In this document: positions 53,054 to 62,511 of the stretch, piece by piece
How the letters are laid out: each line of letters begins with the position of its first letter
Numbering within the stretch: position 1 is the stretch's first letter
Assembly: GCA_019509985.1 (NCBI GenBank)
Contig: JAEKLF010000032.1
Span: 62,001-126,000, forward strand
Reading direction: 5' to 3'
Origin: Burkholderiales bacterium
GTDB lineage: Bacteria; Pseudomonadota; Gammaproteobacteria; Burkholderiales; Burkholderiaceae_C
DNA: 64,000 nucleotides
The notes under the pieces: generated by a model
Databases searched by the model: none
Told to the model about the DNA's origin: nothing
What the model saw: the letters and a program-made list of their open reading frames with translations, nothing else
Program-made: the position numbers and the translations under genes

Positions 53054-54001
53054 TCAGTGCAGCGCTTCTTCCAGCGCGTCGACGAACATCCTGGCGACGT
53101 CGAAGCCGCTCTGGTCCGTGATCTCCTGGAAGCAGGTCGGGCTGGTCACGTTGATCTCGGTGACGTTCTCGCCGATGACGTCCAGGCCCACAAGCAGCAG
53201 GCCGCGCTGCACGAGGATGGGCCCCAGGTATTCGGCGATCTCGCGGTCGCGCGCGGTCAGCGGGCGGGCCACGCCCTTGCCGCCGGCGGCCAGGTTGCCG
53301 CGCACCTCGTTGCCTTGAGGGATGCGCGCCAGGCAGTGCGGCACGGGCTTGCCGCCGATGATGAGGATGCGCTTGTCGCCCTCGGCAATGGCCGGGATGA
53401 AGCGCTGCACCATGACCGTCTGCGTGCCGTCCTTGTTCAGCGTCTCGATGATGGACCCAAGGTTCAGGCCGTCGTCCTTGACGCGGAAGATACCCATGCC
53501 GCCCATGCCGTCCAGCGGCTTCAGGATGATGTCGCGCTGCTCGGCGTGGAAGGCGCGGATCTCGGCCGGGTCGCGCGTGACGAGGGTGGGCGAGATGAAC
53601 TCGGGGAACTCGAGGATGGCGAGTTTCTCGGGGTGCTCGCGCAAGCTGCTGGGCTTGTTGAAGACCTTGGCGCCCTCGCGCTCGGCCTGGCTGAGCAGGT
53701 GGGTGGCGTAGAAGAACTCGCTGTCGAAGGGCGGGTCCTTGCGCATCAGCACGGCGTCGACGTCGGCCAGCGCCACATCGGCCGTGGCCTCGAGCTTGAA
53801 CCAGTCGTGGGCGTCACCCGTCAGCGTGATGTGGTGCGCACCGCGCGCCGTCACGCGGCCGCCGCGCAGCCAGACAAGCTGGCGGGCCTCGCAGGCGACC
53901 AGCGTGTGGCCGCGCCGGGCGGCCTCGCGCATCATCGCGAAGGTGGAGTCCTTGTAGGTCTTGAAAGTGTCAAGCGGGTCGGCAACGAAGAGCAGCTTCA
54001 T
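53054..54001 (-). CDS. gshB: Glutathione synthetase
   Basis: 315 residues, standard. MKLLFVADPLDTFKTYKDSTFAMM is the N-terminal family signature; the ATP-grasp core includes DIILKPLDGMGGMGIFR, RFIPAIAEGDKRILIIGG and GLDVIGENVTEINVTSPTC. Joins gamma-glutamylcysteine and glycine. Nine kilobases from gshA, with unrelated genes between. Confidence 0.97.
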   Translation of the reverse strand: MKLLFVADPLDTFKTYKDSTFAMMREAARRGHTLVACEARQLVWLRGGRVTARGAHHITLTGDAHDWFKLEATADVALADVDAVLMRKDPPFDSEFFYATHLLSQAEREGAKVFNKPSSLREHPEKLAILEFPEFISPTLVTRDPAEIRAFHAEQRDIILKPLDGMGGMGIFRVKDDGLNLGSIIETLNKDGTQTVMVQRFIPAIAEGDKRILIIGGKPVPHCLARIPQGNEVRGNLAAGGKGVARPLTARDREIAEYLGPILVQRGLLLVGLDVIGENVTEINVTSPTCFQEITDQSGFDVARMFVDALEEALH

Positions 54002-54050
54002 GGGGCGGGCCTGTCAATTCAGCGCCGGCCAGTGTTGCACAGCGGTGCTC

Positions 54051-55115
54051 TCAGGTGCGCAGGTAGGGGCTCAGCGCGGCCTCGGCGGCCGCGGCGACCT
54101 GGCGCCAGTGCTCGCGCCGCTGCCGCGCCCGCGCGCGGTGCTTGGCCTTCAGCTGCTCCAGCGGCGCAACGCCCGCGGGCACCGGCATCTCGAAGCCGTG
54201 GCGGCCCAGCGGGCGGCCGCCGAAGCCGTGCCAGAAGTCGTCGTAGGAGCGCTTGAAGCTGGCCGCGCGGCAGGGCTCGAAGGCGATCTGGCAGCTGTCA
54301 CGCACGCCAACGATGCGCCGCTGGCCCAACGCGCAGGCGACGCCGTTCAGCGCGGCCAGGCCGAAGTAGGCCGGCGAGTTCTGCGGAAAGTCGGCGCGAA
54401 AGCGGGTCAGCGCGGGCGCGGTGGCCGGCACGGACTGGTTGCGCGTCGCGAACAGCACGGGGCCGCTGCCGGCGTCCGCGCCCAGCCGCGTGGCCTCGAC
54501 CCAGGCGAAGGAGAGTTCGTGCAGCGTCTCGCCCTGGTGGCGCAGCAGCAGGCTGAGCGGGCCTTCGTGGCGGGTGTCGGCATTGGCGCGCAGGCGGATC
54601 TCGTAGCCGGCGGCGTGCTGCCACAGCCGCATGCCGTCGCCGTGCAGGGCTGGCAGCAGTGCGGGGGCGAAATGGGCCTGCTCGAAATGGAAGTGATCGA
54701 GCACGCTGGCCATGCGCTCGGCGGCGCCGAAGTCGCGCGACAGGAAGTGGCGGTGGCTGATGAAGAAGAGCGGGTCGGCCTTCAGCTGGGTCAGCATCAG
54801 CCGCGCGAAGGCGGGGATGGCGAAGAGCCGGGCCAGCACCTCGCGCTCGCCGAGCATGCGGCCAGCGCCAAGCAGCACGCGCAGGCCGTCGGACAGGCCT
54901 TCGGCGCGGGTCTGGTACCAGGCATGGCCGGCGATGCGACCCAGCAACTGCAGGCCGTTGGGGCGCGGCGCCGGGGTGCCGTCGTGCACGGTGGAGGGAA
55001 GCAAGAAGAGGCTGGGCCGGTGGATCGGGACGCGGATGGCCGTCGAAGCACCGGGTCGCAACCCGTCGACAGCCGATGGACAGCTTATCGACGGATTCCG
55101 GAAACAGCCATCCAC
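54051..55115 (-). CDS. VirK/YbjX family protein (DUF535)
   Basis: 354 residues from GTG at 55115. FFISHRHFLSRDFGAAERM and YFGLAALNGVACALGQRRIVGV are VirK/YbjX hallmarks, and FKRSYDDFWHGFGGRP the C-terminal block. The first 45 residues are not conserved, so the true start could be GTG at 54989. A hairpin (CCCTCG-AAT-CGAGGG, 55121-55135) covers the putative ribosome site of the longer form. Members affect virulence or stress survival in enterobacteria; mechanism unknown. Confidence 0.8.
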   Translation of the reverse strand: MDGCFRNPSISCPSAVDGLRPGASTAIRVPIHRPSLFLLPSTVHDGTPAPRPNGLQLLGRIAGHAWYQTRAEGLSDGLRVLLGAGRMLGEREVLARLFAIPAFARLMLTQLKADPLFFISHRHFLSRDFGAAERMASVLDHFHFEQAHFAPALLPALHGDGMRLWQHAAGYEIRLRANADTRHEGPLSLLLRHQGETLHELSFAWVEATRLGADAGSGPVLFATRNQSVPATAPALTRFRADFPQNSPAYFGLAALNGVACALGQRRIVGVRDSCQIAFEPCRAASFKRSYDDFWHGFGGRPLGRHGFEMPVPAGVAPLEQLKAKHRARARQRREHWRQVAAAAEAALSPYLRT

Positions 55116-55181
55116 CTAACCCCTCGATTCGAGGGCCCAGCCGAGACGGCGGGGCCGGGCGTGACGTCTCCCCTGCCCCGC

Positions 55182-56369
55182 TCAGGCTTGGTGCACCGCG
55201 CCGAGCCGCCAGGCCGCCACGGCGCTGGCAACGCCGCCGGCCACGACGCCCCAGAAAGGCGCGCCGATGCCGAAGGCGCTGAGGCCGGACAGGCAGACGA
55301 GGAAGGTCAGGATGGCCGCGTCGCGCTGGCCCTCGTCCTTCAGCGCCGTGGCCAGCGCGCCGGCGATGGTGCCCAGCAGGGCCAGGCCGGCAATCGCGGC
55401 GACGAGTTCGCGCGGAAAGGCCGTCAGCAGCATGGCCACCGCGCCGCCGGCCAGGCCGATGAGCACGTAGAAGAAACCCGCAGCCATGGAGGCCGTGTAG
55501 CGCCGCGCCGGGTCTTCGTGGGCCTCGCGGCCCATGCAGATGGCGGCCGTGATGGCGGCGAGATTGAACGCATAGCCGCCGAAGGGCGCGAGCAGCGTGG
55601 TTGCGGCGCCGGTCACGGCGATGGAGGCGGACACCGGTGTCGTATAGCCGCTGGCGCGCTGCGCGGCGACGCCGGGCAGGTTCTGCGAGGCCATCGTGAC
55701 GATGAAGAGCGGCAGCGCCACGCCGATGGCGGCATGCCAGGTGAAGGTCGGCGCCGTCCAGACCGGCAGCGCGAAGACCTGGGAGGTGTCGATCCCGGCA
55801 AAGCTGAGCCGTCCCTGCGTCAGCGCGACGATGACGCCGGCGATCAACACGCCGGGCACGGCATAGCGCGGCCACAGCCTGCGGCCGGCGAGGTAGGCCG
55901 CGGCCATCGCGAGGACGAGCACGGGCGCGGTCTTGACGCTGCCGACGGCGTCCAGGCCGAAGCGCGCCAGCACGCCGGCCAGCAGCGCCGACGCGATGGC
56001 CACGGGAATGCGGTCCATCAGCTTCTCGAACCAGCCGCTGGCACCGGCCCAGGCGATCAGCAGGCCGCAGACGATGAAGGCGCCGATGGCCTCGGGCATC
56101 TCCACGCCCGAGGTCGACGCGAGCAGGGCCGCGCCCGGCGTGGACCAGGCCGTCAGCACGGGCTGGCGGGTCCAGTAGCTCAGGGCCAGGCTGGTGACGC
56201 CCATGCCCAGGCCCAGGGCCCACAGCCAGGAGGCCGTCTGCGCCGGCGTGGCACCGAGGGCGACGGTGGCCTGGAAGATGATGGCGACCGAGCTGGTGTA
56301 GCCCACCAGCACCGCGACGAAGCCGGCAACGAGCGTCGACGGCGAAAAATCTTGCATGACGGAACGCAT
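55182..56369 (-). CDS. benE: Benzoate/H+ symporter BenE family transporter
   Basis: 395 residues from ATG at 56369; a second ATG is at 56357. About eleven to twelve membrane helices. TRQPVLTAWSTPGAALLA is the BenE signature and GGYAFNLAAITAAICMGREAHEDP a late conserved block. No ben or cat degradation gene is in the window, so the substrate may be another aromatic acid. A conserved PGAA loop is intact. Confidence 0.88.
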   Translation of the reverse strand: MRSVMQDFSPSTLVAGFVAVLVGYTSSVAIIFQATVALGATPAQTASWLWALGLGMGVTSLALSYWTRQPVLTAWSTPGAALLASTSGVEMPEAIGAFIVCGLLIAWAGASGWFEKLMDRIPVAIASALLAGVLARFGLDAVGSVKTAPVLVLAMAAAYLAGRRLWPRYAVPGVLIAGVIVALTQGRLSFAGIDTSQVFALPVWTAPTFTWHAAIGVALPLFIVTMASQNLPGVAAQRASGYTTPVSASIAVTGAATTLLAPFGGYAFNLAAITAAICMGREAHEDPARRYTASMAAGFFYVLIGLAGGAVAMLLTAFPRELVAAIAGLALLGTIAGALATALKDEGQRDAAILTFLVCLSGLSAFGIGAPFWGVVAGGVASAVAAWRLGAVHQA

Positions 56370-56412
56370 GCGGCCAGCATAGCCGCGGGGTTTCGATGAG
56401 GAGACGGGTGGG

Positions 56413-57180
56413 ATGTGCCGCTTTCTGGCGTACTCGGGCGATGCGATCTTTCTGGAAGACCTGGTCTGCAAGCCGCGGCATTCGCTGGTGCGCCAGAGCC
56501 TGCAGGCCTCGGAGGCCAAGTCGGTGACGAATGGCGATGGCTTTGGCATCGGCTGGTATGGCGAGCGCGACACACCGGGCGTCTACCGCGAGGTCATGCC
56601 GGCCTGGAGCGACGAGAACCTGCTGGGGCTGTGCGCCAACGTGCGCTCGCGCCTCTTCATGGCCCATGTGCGGGCGGCCACGGGCGGCGGCGTGTCGCGG
56701 CAGAACTGCCACCCCTTCCACCTCGGGCGCCATCTCTTCATCCACAACGGCCAGATCGGCGACTTCGCGCGCCTGCGCCGCGGCATGGAGGCGCGCCTGC
56801 CCGACGCGCTCTACGACCTGAAGCGCGGCGCGACCGATTCGGAGTTGCTCTTCCTGCTCGTGATGGCCCAGGTGCAGGCCGGCGCTGGCGTGGAGGACGC
56901 GATGCGCCAGGTGCTGCGCGACACGGTCGACGACATGGCGGCACGTGGCGTCACGATGCCGCTGCGCTTCTCGGCCGCGCTGGCGGATGGCGAACAGCTC
57001 TGGGCCATCCGCTGGGCGAGCGACGACAAGCCGCCCAGCCTCTACCTCAAGCCGCAGCCGGGTGGCTGGGCGATCGCATCCGAGCCGCTGGGGGACGACG
57101 CCGAGGCCTGGTCGCCACTGGCCAGGAACGAGGTCGTGCATGTGCACGACGGGCGGATCGAGCGGCGCCCGCTGGGTTGA
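56413..57180 (+). CDS. Class II glutamine amidotransferase (YafJ-like)
   Basis: 255 residues. Met-Cys-Arg-Phe start: Cys2 is the N-terminal nucleophile after Met removal. DGFGIGWYGERDTPGVYREVMPAW, AHVRAATGG and CHPFHLGRHLFIHNGQIGDF are typical of stand-alone Ntn amidotransferases of the YafJ/EgtC type. No synthase domain is attached. The real acceptor is unknown. Divergent from benE with only 43 bp between. Confidence 0.88.
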   Translation: MCRFLAYSGDAIFLEDLVCKPRHSLVRQSLQASEAKSVTNGDGFGIGWYGERDTPGVYREVMPAWSDENLLGLCANVRSRLFMAHVRAATGGGVSRQNCHPFHLGRHLFIHNGQIGDFARLRRGMEARLPDALYDLKRGATDSELLFLLVMAQVQAGAGVEDAMRQVLRDTVDDMAARGVTMPLRFSAALADGEQLWAIRWASDDKPPSLYLKPQPGGWAIASEPLGDDAEAWSPLARNEVVHVHDGRIERRPLG

Positions 57181-57183
57181 GGC

Positions 57184-58593
57184 TCAGGCTGAGCGCCGGC
57201 CGCGCCACCACAGCAGCAGCGCGCCCACGGCCAGCACGGCCAGGCCGACCACGGCACCGGCCTTCACATAGACCAGGCTGGACCACAGCAGGTAGGCGCT
57301 GCAGGCACTGAACAGCAGGGGCAGCCCCGGGTAGAGGGGCACGCGAAACGGCCGCGGCTGGCCCGGCTCGCGCCGGCGCAGCAGGATGAGGGCGCCGCCG
57401 CTGAGCATCAGGAAGAACCAATAGACCGGGGAGAGGTAGTCCACCATCGTCGAGAAGCCGCCGCGGGTCAGGTCGCCCAGGGCCACCAGCAGCAGGGCCA
57501 CGACCGCGGTGGCGACGACGGCCGCGCTGGGCGTGCCACGGCGCGCGTTCCAGTGCGCGAGGCGCCACTCGGCAGCGAGGTCGCGCGCGGCGGCATAGGT
57601 GGTGCGCGGGCCGGCAATCAGGATGGCGTTCATGACGGACAGCGCGGTCAGCGTGACGACGCCCACCATCAGCAGCTCGGCGCCGCGGCCGAAGGCCAGG
57701 CGCATCAGCTCGGCGGCGGGCGCCTCGCTGCGCGCCAGACCCGGCAGGCCCAGCACGCTGACGTAGGCCCAGTTGGCCAGCAGGTAGAGCGCCATCACCG
57801 CGCCCAGGCCCAGCAGCAGCGCGCGGACGATGCCGCGCCGGGGGTCGCGCATCTCGGCCGACAGCGTGGCCGCGTCGCTCCAGCCGCCGTAGGCCAGGAA
57901 GACGAAGACCATGGCCACGCCCCAGTCGGTGTCTGCCGCTGCCGCACCCTGAGTGGCGGCGGCGCGACCGGCCAGCTGATGAGCCCCCGCGGCCATGCCG
58001 AGCAACAGCAGGCCGGTCATGACCAGGGCCGTCAGGCCCAGCTGCGTGCCCAGGCCCACGCGCACGCCGAGCAGGTTCAGGCCGGTCAACGCGACGATCA
58101 GGCCGGCAGCCAGCAGGGCGCTGGCGTGCGTGCCCAGCCAGGGGCTCAGGTCCACGGCCTGGGCGAGGTAGTCGCCGAAGACGAAGCCCAGCAGGGCCAT
58201 CGAGCCCGTGTGGATGACGGCGAAGCGCGACCACGCGAACAGAAAGCCCAGTCGGTGGCCGTAGGCACGGCGCAGGAAGTGGTAGTCGCCGCCCGCGTCC
58301 GGAAAGGCTGCGGCCAGTTCGGCAAAGCACAACGCGCCGACGAAGGACAGCACGCCGCCCAGCGCCCAGGCGAGGTAGAGCTGCCAGGCCTCGGGCAGCG
58401 ACTGCGCGACCATGGGCGAGGTCTTGAAGATGCCGGCGCCGACGACCATGCCCACGCACAGCGCGCCGGCGTGCCGGGTGCCCAGCCTGCGTTCGGGCAG
58501 CGCAGGCGGGCTGAAGTCAGATCTCGACCTTGGAGCCGAGCTCGACGATGCGGTTCGTCGGCAGGTGCAGGAAGTCGGCCGCCGCGGCGGCAT
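57184..58593 (-). CDS. APC family amino acid permease
   Basis: The conserved protein begins at about [26 protein letters not shown], the helix-1 signature, and has twelve helices. The only in-frame ATG (58593) lies 75 bp upstream, inside the detached kup 3' fragment, so the first 30 or so residues (Pro/Ser/Arg-rich) are doubtful; no alternative ATG or GTG is available before helix 1. The Gly-rich helix 1 loop GAGIF and AYGGWSD in helix 6 are the substrate-binding landmarks. Substrate unknown. Confidence 0.8.
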   Translation of the reverse strand: MPPRRPTSCTCRRTASSSSAPRSRSDFSPPALPERRLGTRHAGALCVGMVVGAGIFKTSPMVAQSLPEAWQLYLAWALGGVLSFVGALCFAELAAAFPDAGGDYHFLRRAYGHRLGFLFAWSRFAVIHTGSMALLGFVFGDYLAQAVDLSPWLGTHASALLAAGLIVALTGLNLLGVRVGLGTQLGLTALVMTGLLLLGMAAGAHQLAGRAAATQGAAAADTDWGVAMVFVFLAYGGWSDAATLSAEMRDPRRGIVRALLLGLGAVMALYLLANWAYVSVLGLPGLARSEAPAAELMRLAFGRGAELLMVGVVTLTALSVMNAILIAGPRTTYAAARDLAAEWRLAHWNARRGTPSAAVVATAVVALLLVALGDLTRGGFSTMVDYLSPVYWFFLMLSGGALILLRRREPGQPRPFRVPLYPGLPLLFSACSAYLLWSSLVYVKAGAVVGLAVLAVGALLLWWRGRRSA

Positions 58594-58686
58594 TGCGGTG
58601 CATGCTGGCGAACAGCTTTTCGCGCCACAGCGCCATGCCCGAGCCGATGGTCGGGATGACGATGTCGCGGCTCAGGAAGTGCAGCA
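58517..58686 (-). pseudogene. Detached 3' fragment of kup
   Basis: Reads [20 protein letters not shown] and ends ELGSKVEI, the canonical Kup C-terminus, but in a different frame from the main gene. About 40-50 residues that normally join it to the preceding conserved part are missing at 58672-58689, consistent with a deletion that also shifted the frame. Confidence 0.75.
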
Positions 58687-60342
58687 ATGGCCCAGGGCCT
58701 CGACCTCGCAGCGCTTCTCGAAGCCGACCCAGGGCACCTCGTGGTGCTTCACGGTGACGAAGACGTTCTGCTCGTGCAGCACCTTGTTGTGCTTGAGGTT
58801 GTGCAGCAGCGCGTTGGGCGTGCTGCCCTTCTCGGCCGACAGGAAGACGGCCGTGCCGGCGACGCGCGTGGGCGGGTTGATGAAGACGGCGTCGAGGAAG
58901 GTGTTGAGCTCGATGGCGTCGTCGCGCAGCTTGTCGGACAGCAGCTTGCGGCCCTGCTTCCAGGTCAGCATCAGCGTGAACATGCCGACGCCGATCATCA
59001 GCGGGAACCAGCCACCGGCGGCGATCTTCAGCAGGTTGGAGGCCAGGAAGGTCACGTCGATGACGAAGAACAGGCCGGTGGCGGCGATGCACAGCGCCAG
59101 CGGGTACTTCCAGCCGTAGCGGATGACGAAGAAGGTCATCACCGTCGTGATCGTCATGTCGATGGTGACGGCCACGCCGTAGGCGCCGGCCAGCTTGGTC
59201 GACGAGCCGAAGAAGACGACGGCGACGACGACCAGCGCGAACAGGCCCCAGTTGACGAAGGGCACGTAGATCTGGCCGGTGTCGCGCACGCTGGTGTGCA
59301 GCACGCGCAGCCGCGGCAGGATGCCCAGCTGGATGGCCTGCTTGGTGACCGAGAAGGCGGCCGTGATCAGCGCCTGCGACGCGACGATGGCGGCCGCGGT
59401 GGCGAGCAGGAACAGCGGCACCTCGGCCCAGGACGGCGCCAGCAGGAAGAAGGGGTTCTCCACGCCGCGCGGGTTGTCCAGCAGCATGGCGCCCTGGCCG
59501 AAATAGTTGATGACCAGGGCCGGCATGACGACGCCGTACCAGGCGATGCGGATGGGCTTCTTGCCGAAGTGGCCGAGGTCGGCGTACAGCGCCTCCCCGC
59601 CGGTGACGACGAGGACGACGGCGCCCAGCGCGACGAAAGCGACCCAGCGGTACTCCAGGCAGAACCGAACCGCGTAGGCCGGATTGACCGCGGCGAGCAC
59701 CTTGGGGTTTTCGTAGATGTGCGGCAGGCCCAGCAACGTGAGGCTCGCGAACCACAGCAGCATCACCGGCCCGAAGGCCTTGCCGATGCCGCCGGTGCCG
59801 AAGCGCTGCACGGCGAACAGACCCACCATGACGATCAGCGTCAGCGGCAGGATGGCGTCGTGGTACTGGGGCTCGTAGACGTCGATGCCCTCGACGGCGC
59901 CCAGCACCGTCATGGCCGGCGTGATGACCGCGTCACCGAAGAAGATGGCCGTGCCGAACAGGCCCACCAGCAGCAGCGTGCGGCGCAGCGGCGGCTTGTC
60001 GTTCACGGCGTTCGTCGCCAGCGCGAGCATGGCGATCAGCCCGCCCTCGCCGTTGTTGTCGGCGCGCAGGATGAGCAGCACGTACTTGACCGAGACGACG
60101 ATGGTCAGCGTCCAGAACAGCAGCGAGAGCACGCCGAGGATGTTCTCGGGCGTCGTGGCGACATGGCCGCCGTGGAAAACCTCTTTCAGCGCGTACAGGG
60201 GACTGGTGCCGATGTCGCCATAGACCACCCCGAGGGCACCGAGGGTGAGGCCCGCCAACGCCGAAGGGCTGCGGGCCGCGTGTGAAGAACTCACTTTGGG
60301 AGTTGCCGCCTGCTTGGGCGGCCGTGAACCGAAAGTGGGCAT
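58672..60342 (-). CDS. kup: Kup potassium transporter, C-terminally truncated
   Basis: 556 residues from ATG at 60342. [26 protein letters not shown] is the Kup signature; all twelve membrane helices and the beginning of the cytoplasmic tail ([22 protein letters not shown]) are intact. A stop follows four codons later because of a deletion, after which the normal C-terminal end is found out of frame. The membrane core is complete, so potassium uptake may persist. Preceded by a long hairpin covering the ribosome site. Confidence 0.85.
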   Translation of the reverse strand: MPTFGSRPPKQAATPKVSSSHAARSPSALAGLTLGALGVVYGDIGTSPLYALKEVFHGGHVATTPENILGVLSLLFWTLTIVVSVKYVLLILRADNNGEGGLIAMLALATNAVNDKPPLRRTLLLVGLFGTAIFFGDAVITPAMTVLGAVEGIDVYEPQYHDAILPLTLIVMVGLFAVQRFGTGGIGKAFGPVMLLWFASLTLLGLPHIYENPKVLAAVNPAYAVRFCLEYRWVAFVALGAVVLVVTGGEALYADLGHFGKKPIRIAWYGVVMPALVINYFGQGAMLLDNPRGVENPFFLLAPSWAEVPLFLLATAAAIVASQALITAAFSVTKQAIQLGILPRLRVLHTSVRDTGQIYVPFVNWGLFALVVVAVVFFGSSTKLAGAYGVAVTIDMTITTVMTFFVIRYGWKYPLALCIAATGLFFVIDVTFLASNLLKIAAGGWFPLMIGVGMFTLMLTWKQGRKLLSDKLRDDAIELNTFLDAVFINPPTRVAGTAVFLSAEKGSTPNALLHNLKHNKVLHEQNVFVTVKHHEVPWVGFEKRCEVEALGHCCTS

Positions 60343-60346
60343 TCTG

Positions 60347-60419
60347 CGCCTGCCGGGGGCGTTTTGTGCAGTGCAGCAAACCGCACAAACGAGGCTTGAC
60401 GCCCACCGTCCGGCAGGCG
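60347..60419 (-). promoter_or_regulatory. Structured leader of kup sequestering the ribosome site
   Basis: On the minus strand CGCCTGCCGG (60419-60410) pairs with CCGGCAGGCG (60356-60347), a perfect 10-bp stem whose 3' arm holds the AGGCG ribosome site and ends four bases before the ATG. Inside it a second perfect 7-bp stem, TTTGTGC/GCACAAA (60389-60383 with 60369-60363), closes a 13-nt loop. No T-run follows, so it is not a terminator for the upstream peptidase gene. No known riboswitch recognised. Confidence 0.55.
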
Positions 60420-60437
60420 TAGGCGTGAGCCACCCGC

Positions 60438-62447
60438 TTACCAGATGCGGATGCGCTCCTCGGCGGGCTTGAACATCTTGTCGCCCGGCTTCGTCTTGAA
60501 GGCGTCGTGGAAGCCGTCGTGGTTGACCGCGGCACCGTTGGCGCGGAACTCCGCCGGCGAGTGCGGGTCCACGGTCAGCTGCTGCAGGCGGCGCGGCTCG
60601 CGCATCTTCTCGCGCCAGGCCTGGGACCAGCCCATGAAGAAGCGCTGCGGGCCCGTCAGGCCGTCGATGACGGGCGCCGGTTTGCCGCCCAGCGAGCGCA
60701 GATAGGCCTTGTAGGCGATCTGCAGGCCGGACAGGTCGGCGATGTTCTCGCCCAGCGTCAGCTTGCCGTTGATGTGCTTGCCGGCGATGGGCTCGTAGGC
60801 CGCGTACTGCGCGACCAGCCGTTCGCCGACTTTCTCGAAGGCCTTGCGGTCCTCGTCCGTCCACCAGTTGGCGAGCAGGCCGTCGCCGTCGAACTGGGCC
60901 CCGGAGTCGTCGAAGCCGTGGCTGATCTCGTGGCCGATGACGGCCCCGATGGCGCCGTAGTTGACCGCGTCGTCGGCCTGCGTGTTGTAGAGCGGCGGCT
61001 GCAGCACGGCGGCGGGGAAGACAATCTCGTTGAAGGTCGGGTTGTAGTAGGCGTTGACGGTCTGCGGCGTCATGCCCCACTCGCGCTTGTCCACGGGCTT
61101 GCCGGCCTTGGCGGCCTGGCGCTGCCATTCGAAGCGCGCCGCGCGCAGCCGGTTGCCAACGGCGTCGCCGGGCTTCACGTCCAGGGCCGCATAACTGCGC
61201 CAGATGTCGGGATAGCCGATCTTGACGAGGTATTTGGACAGCTTCTCCTTGGCCTTGGCCTGGGTCGGCGGTGTCATCCAGGTGAGGCCGTCGATGGACT
61301 CGCCGTAGGCAGCCAGCAGGTTGTCGACCAGCTTGAGCATGCGGGCCCTGTCGGCCGCGGCGAAGTAGCGTTTCACGTAGGCCTCGCCAACGGCCTCGCC
61401 CAGTGCATTGTTCAGGTCGGCCACGGCCTGCTGCCAGCGCGGTTGCTCGCTCTTGGCGCCGCTGAGCGCCGTGCCGCGAAAGGCGAAGCGTGCCTCGCGC
61501 AAGGCTTTGGGCAGCACGTCGGCGCTGCCGTCCAGGGCGCGCAGCGCGAGGTAGGCGCGGATGTCGTCCAACGGCGCCTCGGCCAGCAGCCTGGCGGCGG
61601 CCGTGACGTAGCTGGGCTGGGCGACGATCACGCGATCCTGCGCCGGCAGCGCGGCCGCGGCGAACAGCGCCGCCCAGTCCAGGCCGGGCGCCTTGGCCGC
61701 CAGTTCGGCCGGCGTCATCGGGTTGTAGATCTTCTGCGGGTCGCGGTTCTCCTCGGCCGGCCACTGGGCCTCGGCCAGGCGCTGCTCGAAGGCGAACGCG
61801 CGCGTCGCGGCACCTTCGGCCAGGCCGGCGGCGCGGGCCAGCGTCTGCAGGTAGGCCTGGTAGGCCGTGCGGGCCGCGGCCATGCGGGTGTCGTCGGTCT
61901 TCAGGTAGTAATCGCGGTCGGGCAGCCCCAGGCCGCCCTGGTTCAGCCCCAGGCGGTTGATGCCGGGCTGCTTGAAGTCGGCATCGACGCTCAGCACCAC
62001 CGGCTGGTCGACCGCGCCCACCTGGCGGCCCAGCCAGCTGGCCAGCTGGTCACGGGTCTGCAGCGCGGCGATGCCGTCCAGCAACGGCTTCACGGGCGCG
62101 AGGCCGGCCTTGTCGATGGCCGCCGTGTCCACGAAGCTGGCGTAGTAGGCGCCGATCTTCTGCTCCGTCGAGCCGGCCTTGGGCCTGGCCGCGGCCAGGC
62201 CCTCGACGAGGGTGCGCACGCGCTGGTCCGACAGGTCGCGCAGCCGGGCCACCATGCCGAAGGAGGATTTGTCCGCCGGGATTTCGGTGGTGGCCAGCCA
62301 GTGGCCGTTGCCGGCGCGGAACAGGTCATCCTGCGGGCGCACGGCACGGTCGAGGCCGGAAAGGTCGAGGCCGGAATGCGACGCGGCAGCGGCCAGGCCG
62401 GCGAGGGACAGCAGCAGGGCCAGGGCGGCCAGACGGGGAGTTTTCAT
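60438..62447 (-). CDS. M13 family metallopeptidase (PepO/neprilysin-like)
   Basis: 669 residues with a signal peptide (to about AAA, residue 22). [12 protein letters not shown] carries the HExxH zinc motif, and [15 protein letters not shown] the downstream Glu ligand (ExxxD); [19 protein letters not shown] is the substrate-binding NAYY block. C-terminal RIRIW is the typical Trp ending (CxxW-like, without Cys). Exported peptidase. The kup leader begins 18 bp after its stop. Confidence 0.95.
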   Translation of the reverse strand: MKTPRLAALALLLSLAGLAAAASHSGLDLSGLDRAVRPQDDLFRAGNGHWLATTEIPADKSSFGMVARLRDLSDQRVRTLVEGLAAARPKAGSTEQKIGAYYASFVDTAAIDKAGLAPVKPLLDGIAALQTRDQLASWLGRQVGAVDQPVVLSVDADFKQPGINRLGLNQGGLGLPDRDYYLKTDDTRMAAARTAYQAYLQTLARAAGLAEGAATRAFAFEQRLAEAQWPAEENRDPQKIYNPMTPAELAAKAPGLDWAALFAAAALPAQDRVIVAQPSYVTAAARLLAEAPLDDIRAYLALRALDGSADVLPKALREARFAFRGTALSGAKSEQPRWQQAVADLNNALGEAVGEAYVKRYFAAADRARMLKLVDNLLAAYGESIDGLTWMTPPTQAKAKEKLSKYLVKIGYPDIWRSYAALDVKPGDAVGNRLRAARFEWQRQAAKAGKPVDKREWGMTPQTVNAYYNPTFNEIVFPAAVLQPPLYNTQADDAVNYGAIGAVIGHEISHGFDDSGAQFDGDGLLANWWTDEDRKAFEKVGERLVAQYAAYEPIAGKHINGKLTLGENIADLSGLQIAYKAYLRSLGGKPAPVIDGLTGPQRFFMGWSQAWREKMREPRRLQQLTVDPHSPAEFRANGAAVNHDGFHDAFKTKPGDKMFKPAEERIRIW

Positions 62448-62511
62448 TGACAGGCGGCAAAGCTCGGAAGCCTGGCAGCCTATGTCAAAGACAGCGCCGT
62501 GCTGAAAGTGA

